Assembly: GCA_046269235.1 (NCBI GenBank)
Contig: JBJZOS010000001.1
Coordinates: forward strand, 62,001-126,000
Reading direction: 5' to 3'
From: Soonwooa sp032078105
GTDB taxonomy: Bacteria; Bacteroidota; Bacteroidia; Flavobacteriales; Weeksellaceae
Length of the DNA: 64,000 nucleotides
The position numbers and the translations under genes were made by a program. Below, one piece after another: positions 27,532-36,329 of the stretch. The notes below the pieces were generated by a model. It ran no database searches, was not told the DNA's origin, and saw only the letters and a list, made by a program, of their open reading frames with translations. Position 1 is the first letter of the stretch; each line of letters opens with the position of its first letter.

Positions 27532-28182
27532 ATGGTAACAGAATTGTCCCAAGAATTTTCTTTAGTCAACTCGTGGATTAATGACTTACGAAATGTTGAT
27601 GTACAACAAGATCGCATGAAGTTCCGTCGAAATTTGGAAAGAATCGGCGAGATTGCAGCCTTTGAAATTAGTAAAGGTATGGCGCAAGTCGATGTGGAAA
27701 TTACCACGCCTTTGGATAAAGTTGCAGCTAAAGAAATTGCAGTACAACCAGTTATTACAACAATTCTAAGAGCGGGAGTTCCGTTATTTCAAGGTGTTCT
27801 TAACTATTTTGATAAGGCGGATTGCGGATTTGTAGCCGCTTACAGAAAGCATGATGCAAACGATTATTTTTCCATTAAGCAAGATTATTTAACTTGTCCT
27901 AATCTGGATGGTCGACCGTTGATTGTGGCGGATCCTATGTTGGCAACGGGCGCTTCGTTGATTGAAGCCATAAAAGATTTGTTAACCAACGGAATACCAA
28001 CAGAGATGCACATTGTTGCAGCTATCGCAAGCCAACAAGGTGTTAACGCTATTGAGACAGCTTTTCCAAATGCTAAAATCTGGGTTGGCGTTATCGACGC
28101 TTCTCTAACTTCGAAAGGTTATATTACGCCGGGACTGGGCGACGCGGGCGATTTATCTTACGGCGAAAAGTTACAACGCTAG
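27532..28182 (+). CDS. upp: Uracil phosphoribosyltransferase
   Basis: Upp makes UMP from uracil and PRPP in pyrimidine salvage. The 216-residue protein has the PRPP-binding loop IVADPMLATGASLIEAI and the uracil-binding C-terminal segment YITPGLGDAGDLSYG. TTILRAGVPLFQGVL is also family-typical. It has its own start after the der terminator and ends convergently near comF. Confidence 0.95.
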   Translation: MVTELSQEFSLVNSWINDLRNVDVQQDRMKFRRNLERIGEIAAFEISKGMAQVDVEITTPLDKVAAKEIAVQPVITTILRAGVPLFQGVLNYFDKADCGFVAAYRKHDANDYFSIKQDYLTCPNLDGRPLIVADPMLATGASLIEAIKDLLTNGIPTEMHIVAAIASQQGVNAIETAFPNAKIWVGVIDASLTSKGYITPGLGDAGDLSYGEKLQR

Positions 28183-28217
28183 TTTTTTGATTTAAAATCG
28201 TAAATCGTAAATTTTTC

Positions 28218-28862
28218 TTAATCCATTGCAACTACTAAAATACTAACTTTTGTATTGGGGTGTTTTAGGATTTCCCATGCAATGCTTGCAAGCGTATTAC
28301 CCGTTGTGTAAACATCGTCTATTAAAAGAATGTGTTTGTTTTCGGGATTTCCAATAACTGAGAAAAGAGTTTCTGTTTCCGTACGTTGTTGTTTGTCTTT
28401 TTGAGCTTGCGCTTTGTTGTGAGAATTTCTTTTTAGAAGTTGATGATTTATAGGGATGTTATAAAGTTTTGATAACTCATTTCCTAATAAAGTTAATTGG
28501 TTGTAACCTCGTTTTTTCAACTTTTTTGGATGCAGTGGTACGCTGACGATTTCGTCGATATTTGTAATGCTGATTCTGTCAAAGATCCAATGTGAAAAAT
28601 GTTTTCCGATGAATTCTTGGTCGCCATATTTTAGTCGATGAAGTAGATTTCTGGCAAGATTTTTTTCTTTAAAAATAAACAAAGCATAAGCTTGTTCAAT
28701 AGGAAAAAGAAGTTTTGCTTTTTGCGCTAAAGGATTTTCGCAATCAAATTTAAAATGGCTAAAACTCAGTTTTTCTTCACAAATATCGCAAAGAATTGTG
28801 TTTGCAGAGATAATTTCTTCGCAAGCCAAACAACGATTCGGAAAAAATAAATCCAAAAACAT
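28218..28862 (-). CDS. comF: ComF family phosphoribosyltransferase-like protein
   Basis: This 214-residue protein has an N-terminal zinc-ribbon with two CxxC pairs (RCLACEEII and LCDICEEKL) and a C-terminal phosphoribosyltransferase fold whose signature is HILLIDDVYTTGNTLASIA. KKRGYNQLTLLGNEL is also conserved. ComF is required for DNA uptake in naturally competent bacteria, where it acts in the cytosol. In species without known competence its role is unclear. It is a single gene, convergent with upp. Confidence 0.9.
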   Translation of the reverse strand: MFLDLFFPNRCLACEEIISANTILCDICEEKLSFSHFKFDCENPLAQKAKLLFPIEQAYALFIFKEKNLARNLLHRLKYGDQEFIGKHFSHWIFDRISITNIDEIVSVPLHPKKLKKRGYNQLTLLGNELSKLYNIPINHQLLKRNSHNKAQAQKDKQQRTETETLFSVIGNPENKHILLIDDVYTTGNTLASIAWEILKHPNTKVSILVVAMD

Positions 28863-28962
28863 GGCAAAATTCTTTGCTTAAATATAAGAATTTTAGGCGA
28901 TAGATATTTGTTTAAACTTTTGGGTTTAATAATGAAGCAAGCTCAGGATTTTTAAAAAAAAA

Positions 28963-30444
28963 TTATTTTCCCAAAATTTGATTTCTAATTTTATCAATCG
29001 ACTTTTTCATATCGTTATTGAAAATTTCTTTATCAAGTCGTGTTGCAGGCGCTTGTCTTTCCTTGCAGTTGCTGATGCTGCAATGTTCGCACGTGACGCC
29101 GACTGCGACAGTCTGTAGATTGGCGCTTTTGGCGAAATTAATTTTCTTGAGAGAGTTGGTGTTTAATAAAATTCCGAGACAATAGCTGCGGTTGCTACCA
29201 TCAGAAAATGGATTTTTTTGCGACGTTGAAATCACCAAATAACTCAATCCAAAATCTTTATAATGTGAGATTTGTGCGTTGGTTAATTGCGCATCGCTAA
29301 TTTCGAGTTGTTCCATATTTTTGAGCGCAACCCAACGACGACAATAATGCTCGTTCATGGCATTAGATCGGGGCGCTTGTTGTTGGTTGAGGTGCAACTC
29401 TTTAAGAATCTGAACTTTTGGGCTGTTTTTCTTTTGTACAAAACATAAATAAAACAAATCTTTAATTCCAAATTCGGATGCCAAAATATTGGTTAAACGA
29501 TAATATAAAGTCTCCGGTGAGTTGGTGAAATGTTGAATTAAATCTTCAAAATGCGTAGAATCCCATTCTTTATGATCGAAGAAATCTCCTGTTTTTCTAA
29601 CCAATTCTTTTTTAGGAATCAGCAATCCACCAGCAAAATAAGAAGCATAATAATTGTTCAGTATTTCTTCAAAACTGTTGATGTCCACCCAAGAATAAGT
29701 GTTGGGACGTGCTTTTAGATCTAAAACCTGAAACCCAATTTCCTTCGCTAGAATAAAGGTTTTTTGATTTTCGTCTAATCTTTGGTTGAGTAAAAGATTC
29801 TTCTTTTCAGGAATGTAAAGCGAACGAAGATGTTGTAAAGTCCCGAATTTGTCAAAGTCTTGAGAATGGATTTGATAACCGAAATGCTCTATTAAAATCT
29901 CTTCTAATTCGCTGGATTTTAATTCACGAGGATTGAGATTGTATTGGTGATAAAAAGCTTCCGCTTTTTCTTCAATTTCAGGGAAATGATTGTTGTATAA
30001 TTCCTGAAACGATCGAAGTACAGCAAAGAAAAAACGTTCTTTTCCTAGGTTGTAATTTTGCGAAATTTCTATAAGGGTTGTAATAAAAGCGGTCACTTTT
30101 TTAGGTGCCTCACTTATCATCCCGATAAGGTTGTTACGGTTGATTCCGAAAAGATCCAATGGGATTTCTTTGAAAACATCCGATTGCAAAATCTCATTAA
30201 TCGGTGCTAAACTTCTGTCAAGTTTTGTCGACACCAATTCATCAAAACTGCATCCTAAAGTTTCGGCAACTTGGATGATTTTGTCGTGTTTAGGATATTT
30301 TTTTCCGTTTTCGATTTCGTTTAGATAGGATTTTGACAAGCCAGTTTTGTTTGCTAAATCTTGCAACGACCAATTTTTCTTTTGTCGTTGTTGTCTTAGT
30401 TTGAGTCCAAAAATTACACGGATGTAGTCGCTATCGGCATTCAT
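28963..30444 (-). CDS. XRE-family regulator of the RamB/ScfR type (HTH + DUF955 + DUF2083)
   Basis: The ATG at 30444 gives 493 residues. Residues about 8-65 form a cro/C1-type HTH (LRQQRQKKNWSLQDLANKTG, then SKSYLNEIENGKKYPKHDKI). The middle (about 150-330) resembles an ImmA/IrrE-like DUF955 domain but lacks its HExxH zinc motif. The C-terminal region carries a Cys cluster (GVTCEHCSISNCKERQAP) typical of DUF2083/short-chain-acyl regulators. RamB of Corynebacterium, which controls acetate-metabolism genes, has this architecture. The gene is divergent from malate synthase and isocitrate lyase, so control of the glyoxylate shunt is the obvious inference. The start lies 51 bases from a perfect palindrome. 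Confidence 0.85.
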   Translation of the reverse strand: MNADSDYIRVIFGLKLRQQRQKKNWSLQDLANKTGLSKSYLNEIENGKKYPKHDKIIQVAETLGCSFDELVSTKLDRSLAPINEILQSDVFKEIPLDLFGINRNNLIGMISEAPKKVTAFITTLIEISQNYNLGKERFFFAVLRSFQELYNNHFPEIEEKAEAFYHQYNLNPRELKSSELEEILIEHFGYQIHSQDFDKFGTLQHLRSLYIPEKKNLLLNQRLDENQKTFILAKEIGFQVLDLKARPNTYSWVDINSFEEILNNYYASYFAGGLLIPKKELVRKTGDFFDHKEWDSTHFEDLIQHFTNSPETLYYRLTNILASEFGIKDLFYLCFVQKKNSPKVQILKELHLNQQQAPRSNAMNEHYCRRWVALKNMEQLEISDAQLTNAQISHYKDFGLSYLVISTSQKNPFSDGSNRSYCLGILLNTNSLKKINFAKSANLQTVAVGVTCEHCSISNCKERQAPATRLDKEIFNNDMKKSIDKIRNQILGK

Positions 30445-30494
30445 ATAACAAATATAAAATAATTGCAATTGTTGGCATAATAATTTTTCTGTAA

Positions 30495-30516
30495 AATTAG
30501 CGAACGTTCGCTAATT
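30495..30516. promoter_or_regulatory. Perfect 22-bp palindrome, probable operator
   Basis: The core TTAGCGAACGTTCGCTAA (30497-30514) is extended by AA and TT to a perfect 22-base palindrome. It sits in the 123-base gap between the regulator start (30444) and the malate synthase start (30568), where it can affect both promoters. Its symmetry fits a dimeric HTH protein, most simply the adjacent regulator. No terminator-like T run follows it. Confidence 0.7.
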
Positions 30517-30567
30517 GTGAAAGTTTTTTATTAGATTTGTCAAATCAATCATAAATAAAAAGTACGG

Positions 30568-32142
30568 ATGACAAGTTTAGAAAGTTTAACAATAGAAGCG
30601 CAAGATTCTTACAGCCAATTGTTTACTGAAGAGTTGAAGGCTTTTCTTTTAGCATTGCATCACAGATTTGATCCTGAGCGTTTACGTCTTTTAAAACAAA
30701 GAGAAACGATTCAAAAAGAATTTGATAAAGGTCGATTACCAAGTTTTTTGGAAGCGACTAAAGACGTTCGCGAATCGTCGTGGGTGTGTGCGCCACTTCC
30801 TCGCGATTTGCATGACAGACGTGTGGAGATTACTGGGCCAGTTGACAGAAAAATGGTGATTAATGCGCTTAATTCTGGTGCTAAAATCTTTATGGCGGAT
30901 TTTGAAGACAGTAATTCGCCGACCTGGGAGAATTGTATGCAAGGTCAGATTAATCTTTCGGATGCGATTAACCGTACAATCGATTTTGAAACTAACGGCA
31001 AACATTATCAATTGAAAGAAAAAACTGCAGTTCTGTTGGTTAGGCCTCGCGGTTTGCATTTGGACGAAAAACATATTTCGGTGGATGGTGACTTGATGTC
31101 AGCCTCGTTGGTGGATTTTGGTATTTACTTTTTTAGAAATGCTAAAACGCTTTTAACAAAGGGGAGTGGGCCATTTTTCTATCTTCCAAAACTTGAACAC
31201 TACGAAGAAGCACGTTGGTGGAATGATGTGTTTTTATTTGCTCAAGATTATCTTAAAATCCTTTCTGGAAGTATCAAAGCGACGGTTCTTATCGAAACGA
31301 TTACGGCATCTTTTCAGCTTGATGAGATTTTATTTGAATTAAAAGAGCACAGTGCTGGACTTAACTGCGGTCGTTGGGATTATATTTTTTCATACATCAA
31401 AAAGTTTAGAAATCTTCCACATTTTTTAGTGCCCGATCGCGATCAGGTGACGATGACTTCGCCCTTTATGGATGCTTACACCAAAAGAGTTGTTGAGATT
31501 TGTCATAAACGAGGTGTACCTGCCATTGGCGGAATGGCGGCGCAAATCCCAGTGAAAGATAATCCACAAGCTAACGAAGAAGCGTTTCAGAAAGTACGTG
31601 TCGATAAAGAGCGTGAAGTACAAAATGGTCACGACGGAACTTGGGTGGCACATCCAGCTTTGGTGCCTGTGGCGATGGAGGTTTTCGATCAATATATGCC
31701 GACCTCTAATCAGATTCATAAGTTGTTTGATTACGGAATTTCTGAAAGTCAATTGTTGGAAGTGCCGGTGGGGACGATTACAGAGAAGGGACTTTGCAAA
31801 AATATTAATGTCGGCATTCTTTACATCGAATCTTGGTTGATGGGCGTTGGTGCAGCGGCTATTTACAATTTGATGGAAGATGCGGCAACGGCGGAGATTT
31901 CGCGATCGCAAGTTTGGCAGTGGTTAAAACACGCCGTGAAGTTGGAGAGTGGAGAAGTTGTGACTAAAGATTTGATTTTAAAACTTCAAAAAAAAGAATT
32001 AGAACATATCAAAACTTATGTTGGAGACACTCGATTTGAAAATGGAAAATTTGACCTAGCTGTAGAGCTTTTTAATGACATGGTTTTCTCCGATAACTTC
32101 ATAGAATTTCTAAGCTTAAAAGCTTATCCATATTTAGCTTAA
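30568..32142 (+). CDS. aceB: Malate synthase A
   Basis: AceB condenses acetyl-CoA with glyoxylate to malate in the glyoxylate shunt. The 524-residue protein matches the A isoform. Family motifs include ITGPVDRKMVINALNSGAKIFMADFEDSNSPTWEN (about residues 88-120), VRPRGLHLDEKH, ETITASFQLDEILFEL and GRWDYIFSYIKKF. It is followed after 148 bases by aceA, which makes its glyoxylate substrate. Regulation is probably by the divergent RamB-like protein through the palindrome at 30495. Confidence 0.96.
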   Translation: MTSLESLTIEAQDSYSQLFTEELKAFLLALHHRFDPERLRLLKQRETIQKEFDKGRLPSFLEATKDVRESSWVCAPLPRDLHDRRVEITGPVDRKMVINALNSGAKIFMADFEDSNSPTWENCMQGQINLSDAINRTIDFETNGKHYQLKEKTAVLLVRPRGLHLDEKHISVDGDLMSASLVDFGIYFFRNAKTLLTKGSGPFFYLPKLEHYEEARWWNDVFLFAQDYLKILSGSIKATVLIETITASFQLDEILFELKEHSAGLNCGRWDYIFSYIKKFRNLPHFLVPDRDQVTMTSPFMDAYTKRVVEICHKRGVPAIGGMAAQIPVKDNPQANEEAFQKVRVDKEREVQNGHDGTWVAHPALVPVAMEVFDQYMPTSNQIHKLFDYGISESQLLEVPVGTITEKGLCKNINVGILYIESWLMGVGAAAIYNLMEDAATAEISRSQVWQWLKHAVKLESGEVVTKDLILKLQKKELEHIKTYVGDTRFENGKFDLAVELFNDMVFSDNFIEFLSLKAYPYLA

Positions 32143-32290
32143 ATTTTTTCCGTAACAAGGAATAACAAACATTTTTTTTTAAGTCAATTTTTAAATATCA
32201 CCCATTGTAAAAATGAGTGGCAAGGGCGATTTTATTCAAAATTTAAAATAAAACACTAGACATTTTAATCAAATTAAATCACAAAATATT

Positions 32291-33568
32291 ATGAAAACAA
32301 AACAAGAACAAATCCAGATTTTAGAACAAGAATGGTTAAACAATCCGCGTTGGAAAGGTATTACAAGGCCTTATTCTGCTGAAGAAGTTTTAAGACTACG
32401 AGGGAAGTACAAACTAGATTACACCATTGCGACGCAAATGTCGGAGTTACTTTGGGAGAAGTTGAATACCCAGGACTTCGTTGCTGGATTGGGCGCTCTA
32501 ACAGGGAACCAAGCCGTGCAAGAAGTTGATGCTGGTCTAGAAGCTATTTATCTTTCGGGTTGGCAAGTCGCGGCTGATGCTAATCTTTCGGGCGAAATGT
32601 ATCCCGATCAATCTTTGTATCCTGCTAATTCGGTGCCGGCGGTTGTAAAGAAAATTAATAATGCATTGTTGCGTGCAGATCAAATACAGTCGGTTAATGG
32701 TGGTGGCGACAAAGATTATCTGGTGCCGATTGTTGCCGATGCCGAAGCAGGTTTTGGAGGAAATCTTAACGCTTTTGAGTTGATGAAACAGATGATAGAA
32801 GCTGGTGCGGCGGGCGTTCACTTCGAAGATCAATTGTCATCTGCTAAAAAGTGTGGCCATCTTGGTGGCAAAGTTTTGGTGCCGACACAAGAAGCGATTA
32901 ACAAGTTGATTGCAGCGCGTTTGGCAGCTGATGTTTTGGGGGTTCCGAGTTTGATTATTGCAAGAACAGATGCTGATGCAGCGGATCTTTTAACATCGGA
33001 TATTGATGATAGAGATAAAAAATTTGTAACAGGAGAAAGAACTTCGGAAGGTTTTTATGTTGTTAAAAATGGAGTAGAGCAAGGTATTGATCGCGGTTTG
33101 TCTTATGCGCCTTACGCTGATTTGATTTGGATGGAAACGTCGAACCCAGATTTGGAGCAAGCAAGACAATTTGCAGAAGGCATTCATGCTAAATTTCCAA
33201 ATAAAATGTTGGCTTACAATTGCTCGCCGTCGTTTAATTGGGCTGCGCGATTAAGTGTTGAAGAAATGGAATGTTTCCGTGAAGAGTTGGCGAAAATGGG
33301 ATACAAATTCCAGTTTATAACCTTAGCAGGATTCCATGCGTTGAATACTGCGATGTTTGAGTTGGCGTTGGCTTATAAAGAACGTGGAATGGCTGGTTAT
33401 TCGGAGTTGCAAGAAAGAGAATTTGCTTTGCAAGCGAAAGGCTTCCGTGCTGTTAAGCATCAAAGTTTTGTAGGAACTGGTTATTTTGATGAGGTACAAA
33501 ATGTTGTTACTAACGGTATGGCTGCAACTGTTGCGATGAAAGATTCTACCGAGGCCGCGCAATTTTAA
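32291..33568 (+). CDS. aceA: Isocitrate lyase
   Basis: AceA splits isocitrate into glyoxylate and succinate, allowing growth on acetate or fatty acids. The 425-residue protein has the active-site signature KKCGHLGGKV with the catalytic cysteine, plus GLEAIYLSGWQVAADAN, VPIVADAEAGFGG and FNWAARLS motifs. The length matches the short bacterial form. The 148-base gap to aceB holds no clear terminator, so the two may be one transcript. A terminator follows at 33641. Confidence 0.97.
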   Translation: MKTKQEQIQILEQEWLNNPRWKGITRPYSAEEVLRLRGKYKLDYTIATQMSELLWEKLNTQDFVAGLGALTGNQAVQEVDAGLEAIYLSGWQVAADANLSGEMYPDQSLYPANSVPAVVKKINNALLRADQIQSVNGGGDKDYLVPIVADAEAGFGGNLNAFELMKQMIEAGAAGVHFEDQLSSAKKCGHLGGKVLVPTQEAINKLIAARLAADVLGVPSLIIARTDADAADLLTSDIDDRDKKFVTGERTSEGFYVVKNGVEQGIDRGLSYAPYADLIWMETSNPDLEQARQFAEGIHAKFPNKMLAYNCSPSFNWAARLSVEEMECFREELAKMGYKFQFITLAGFHALNTAMFELALAYKERGMAGYSELQEREFALQAKGFRAVKHQSFVGTGYFDEVQNVVTNGMAATVAMKDSTEAAQF

Positions 33569-33640
33569 AAATGAGGTAGACATTTTTGGCTCTTAAGTGT
33601 ATGGGATTTTCAGGGCTCAAAATCTTAACAGTCATTTAAT

Positions 33641-33684
33641 TAAAAAAAAAAGCTAGCAGTTGTGGAATATTGCTAGCTTTTTAT
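33641..33684. terminator. Bidirectional terminator between aceA and the phosphorylase-like gene
   Basis: Perfect arms AGCTAGCA (33651-33658) and TGCTAGCT (33671-33678) are preceded by a 10-base A run and followed by a T run, so the hairpin serves both convergent transcripts. Confidence 0.85.
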
Positions 33685-33697
33685 TGATGTTTTAGAG

Positions 33698-35356
33698 TTA
33701 ATTATTGTAAAGCAATCGGTAATACTCGTCTGCCATACGATCGCTATTAAATTGGAAGTGTACATCGTCCATTGCGTTAGTTACAATTTTGCGCCATTTG
33801 TCTTTGTCATTGTAGTAAGTCGGAATGATTTCGTTTTCCAAAATATCATAAAGCTTTTGCAGGTCGTATTGATCTTGCTCCAAAGTTGTCATGTTGTCGT
33901 AATCTGCTTTGGGAACGACAAAAGAATTTTGGCCATGTCTTGCAAACTCTGGAATCCAACCATCGTCTGTTGATAGATTGACAGAAGCATTCATGGCGGC
34001 GGTCATGCCAGATGTTCCGGACGCTTCACGGGGGACGCGAGGATTATTTAACCAAAGATCAGAACCTTGTTTCAGCGATTTACTTAATGATAATTCGTAA
34101 CCCGTAAGAACTGCCATGTTTTTGTAATTCTTGCTTTCTTCCACTAAGTTATTAAAAGTCGAAATCGCAGAATAATCCATGGGATAAGGTTTTCCTGCCC
34201 AAATAATCTGAACGGGGAATTCTTTATTCTCTAATAAACGACGGAAACGCTCTTTGTCTTCTAGTAACAAATCGGCTCTTTTGTAACCTGCAAAACGTCT
34301 TGCCCAGACAATGGTAAAAACATTTGGATCAAACAATTTACCGCACTGATCAGCAACATTGCGGAACATTCTTTTCTTTAAATAATGTTTTCTAAAATCA
34401 AAAGCTGCTGTATCGCCGTCGTCTTTAGAGATGTATAATAATCTGTCCGCCCAATATTTGAATTCTTGAGCGTTGGTAATTGATTTAATTTCGCAGATGT
34501 CAGGATATTTGTTCCACATCGCTCGAGAAACCACACCATGCAGTTGAGAAACGCCATTGGCAACTCTCGCCATCTTTAACGCACAAAGTGAGTGGTTGAA
34601 TCTATCGTCCTCGCTGCCTTCAATTTGTTTAACCTCATCTTTGCTCAATCCACAGAAATAAGACATATTATGGCAAAGTCCAAGGTCGTGTTTTTCGTTG
34701 CCGGCTTCTTCTGGTGTATGCGTTGTGAAGACTAGTTTTTCTTTAACTTTAGAAAGGTTGCCACCGTATTTTCTTAACAGATAAAATGCTGCAGGCAGTC
34801 CATGCGCTTCGTTAAGATGATAAACATCGCGCTCGAAATTCATTTCGTCAAGAAGCTTAGCGCCGCCTTTTCCCAATAAAATATACTGCGCTAATTTTGT
34901 AGACTCGTTGGCGTCGTACAATTTGTGACAAATTGTTTTAGAAATGTGATCGTTTTCTGGTACATCAGTACTCAACAAGAACATTGGACAAGTCTTAAAA
35001 GTTTCAGGATTAAGATACCAAACCTTTACCCAAACAGGTGCGTTGTGAATTTCGATTTGGAACTGGATGCCAGTATCTTCAAGATAAGAATACAATTTTT
35101 TAGTCCAAACAGGATTGAGTGTTTGGTCGGGGTTACGAGCTTGATCATAGTAACCGAATTTCCAAAGGATACCAATGCCGACTAAATCTTGTTTTAAATT
35201 ATACGCGCTTCGCATGTGAGAACCTGCTAAAAAACCAAGTCCACCACTGTATATCTTAAGTGATTGATCGATCGCAAACTCCATAGAGAAGTAAGCTGTT
35301 TTTTTAGAATATTGAGGATTGATGCTATATGGCATCTGGAAGTTTCTAAAATCCAT
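33698..35356 (-). CDS. GT35 alpha-glucan phosphorylase-like protein lacking the PLP lysine
   Basis: This 552-residue protein is the short form of the glycogen/starch phosphorylase family. AYFSMEFAIDQSLKIYSGGLGFLAGSH at the N-terminus, LNEAHGLPAAFYLLR, TTHTPEEAGNEKHDLGLC and WARRFAGYKRADLLL are family motifs. The PLP site, normally EASGTSGMK, reads EASGTSGMTAAMN: Thr replaces the lysine that forms the Schiff base with PLP, and the DNA (ACC) confirms this. If a real trait, the protein cannot use PLP in the standard way and may be an inactive or altered glucan-binding homologue. No other glycogen gene is adjacent. Confidence 0.85.
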   Translation of the reverse strand: MDFRNFQMPYSINPQYSKKTAYFSMEFAIDQSLKIYSGGLGFLAGSHMRSAYNLKQDLVGIGILWKFGYYDQARNPDQTLNPVWTKKLYSYLEDTGIQFQIEIHNAPVWVKVWYLNPETFKTCPMFLLSTDVPENDHISKTICHKLYDANESTKLAQYILLGKGGAKLLDEMNFERDVYHLNEAHGLPAAFYLLRKYGGNLSKVKEKLVFTTHTPEEAGNEKHDLGLCHNMSYFCGLSKDEVKQIEGSEDDRFNHSLCALKMARVANGVSQLHGVVSRAMWNKYPDICEIKSITNAQEFKYWADRLLYISKDDGDTAAFDFRKHYLKKRMFRNVADQCGKLFDPNVFTIVWARRFAGYKRADLLLEDKERFRRLLENKEFPVQIIWAGKPYPMDYSAISTFNNLVEESKNYKNMAVLTGYELSLSKSLKQGSDLWLNNPRVPREASGTSGMTAAMNASVNLSTDDGWIPEFARHGQNSFVVPKADYDNMTTLEQDQYDLQKLYDILENEIIPTYYNDKDKWRKIVTNAMDDVHFQFNSDRMADEYYRLLYNN

Positions 35357-35466
35357 TAAGTTATCATTTGTTTAGCTTGGGTAAATTTAAGGATTTAGAA
35401 TAAAAATAGTTTTAGAAAAAGCATTGCATTTTTTTTAAAAGTTATCTAATATTCATATTTAAAAAA

Positions 35467-36162
35467 TCAACAAATTAATAAAAGACGCAAACGCCCATTT
35501 TCCTCTGGCGCACGATGCACGCAGGGCGGGACCTGCTGTTCGGGATGATCAACGGCTAATCGATAAAGGAGACCAATTTCTAGATTGACGGGTTTTGCTT
35601 CTGCATTGGGCTGATAATGAAGATCAAAAAAATTATCTTCTAGGAAGCTTTCAAAATCACCGTCTTGAGGATCGTGCAGAGCTTTTAATTTTTCTATAAC
35701 TTCAGGAATCTGGATTTTTTGAGTAACCTCTTCGTTAGCAATAATATCGCTAGATGCTCCAAAATAAGTACACAAGAACGTGTCCGTTGCGATGGGCGAA
35801 CGGTCTACATGAAACGAATAAACGTCGGTTGAGATGTAATCAAATTCTTCATCACGTTCATAACATTTCAGTAGGTTGACCGTTGGCGAAGCGCCGTATT
35901 CTCTTAATAATTTGATGTCGTTTAAGATAATTTCTCGGGCAAGAAGACCTTGTTCTGACAAGTTTAAGTGTAATAGATCTGCTTCTGAAACCACTGTGAT
36001 GTCTTCTTTTAATTCCAATAAATTGACAATCTCCTCAAAATCACCTTCCAAAGGTCTTTGCCAACAAAGCGCATTATTTTTTCCAGAAAATTTTGTATCC
36101 ACCAACTCTTGAAAAGACAATACGTTTTTTATTTGTTTTAAATGATCAAAGTCCAATTTCAT
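35467..36162 (-). CDS. Probable DUF1826 domain protein
   Basis: This 231-residue soluble protein is tentatively assigned to DUF1826 from its C-terminal half: an FHVDRSPIATDTFLCTYFG block, then a conserved end PPCVHRAPEENGRLRLLLI. The HxD and distal His-Arg spacing resembles the metal site of double-stranded beta-helix (2-oxoglutarate-type) enzymes, but no activity is known. It stands alone on the minus strand between the phosphorylase-like and M28 peptidase genes. Family assignment is from memory of the motif pattern and should be checked by profile search. Confidence 0.6.
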   Translation of the reverse strand: MKLDFDHLKQIKNVLSFQELVDTKFSGKNNALCWQRPLEGDFEEIVNLLELKEDITVVSEADLLHLNLSEQGLLAREIILNDIKLLREYGASPTVNLLKCYERDEEFDYISTDVYSFHVDRSPIATDTFLCTYFGASSDIIANEEVTQKIQIPEVIEKLKALHDPQDGDFESFLEDNFFDLHYQPNAEAKPVNLEIGLLYRLAVDHPEQQVPPCVHRAPEENGRLRLLLIC

Positions 36163-36294
36163 GATTATTTGACAATTTTTTTAGGTTGTAAAATTAAACT
36201 TTTTCGAAATCATATTTCCTCTTAATAATTCTGAGGGAGATAAGAAATCTATATTTAATTAAAACCGACTAAACTTTTTTTTAAAAGCAAACAA

Positions 36295-36322
36295 ACAATG
36301 CAAACCCGAAGATTTGCATTGT
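36295..36322 (-). terminator. Terminator after the M28 peptidase gene
   Basis: Perfect 10-bp arms ACAATGCAAA (36295-36304) and TTTGCATTGT (36313-36322) enclose an 8-base loop just past the peptidase stop, followed on the minus strand by a T-rich run. Confidence 0.78.
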
Positions 36323-36329
36323 GTATTGT

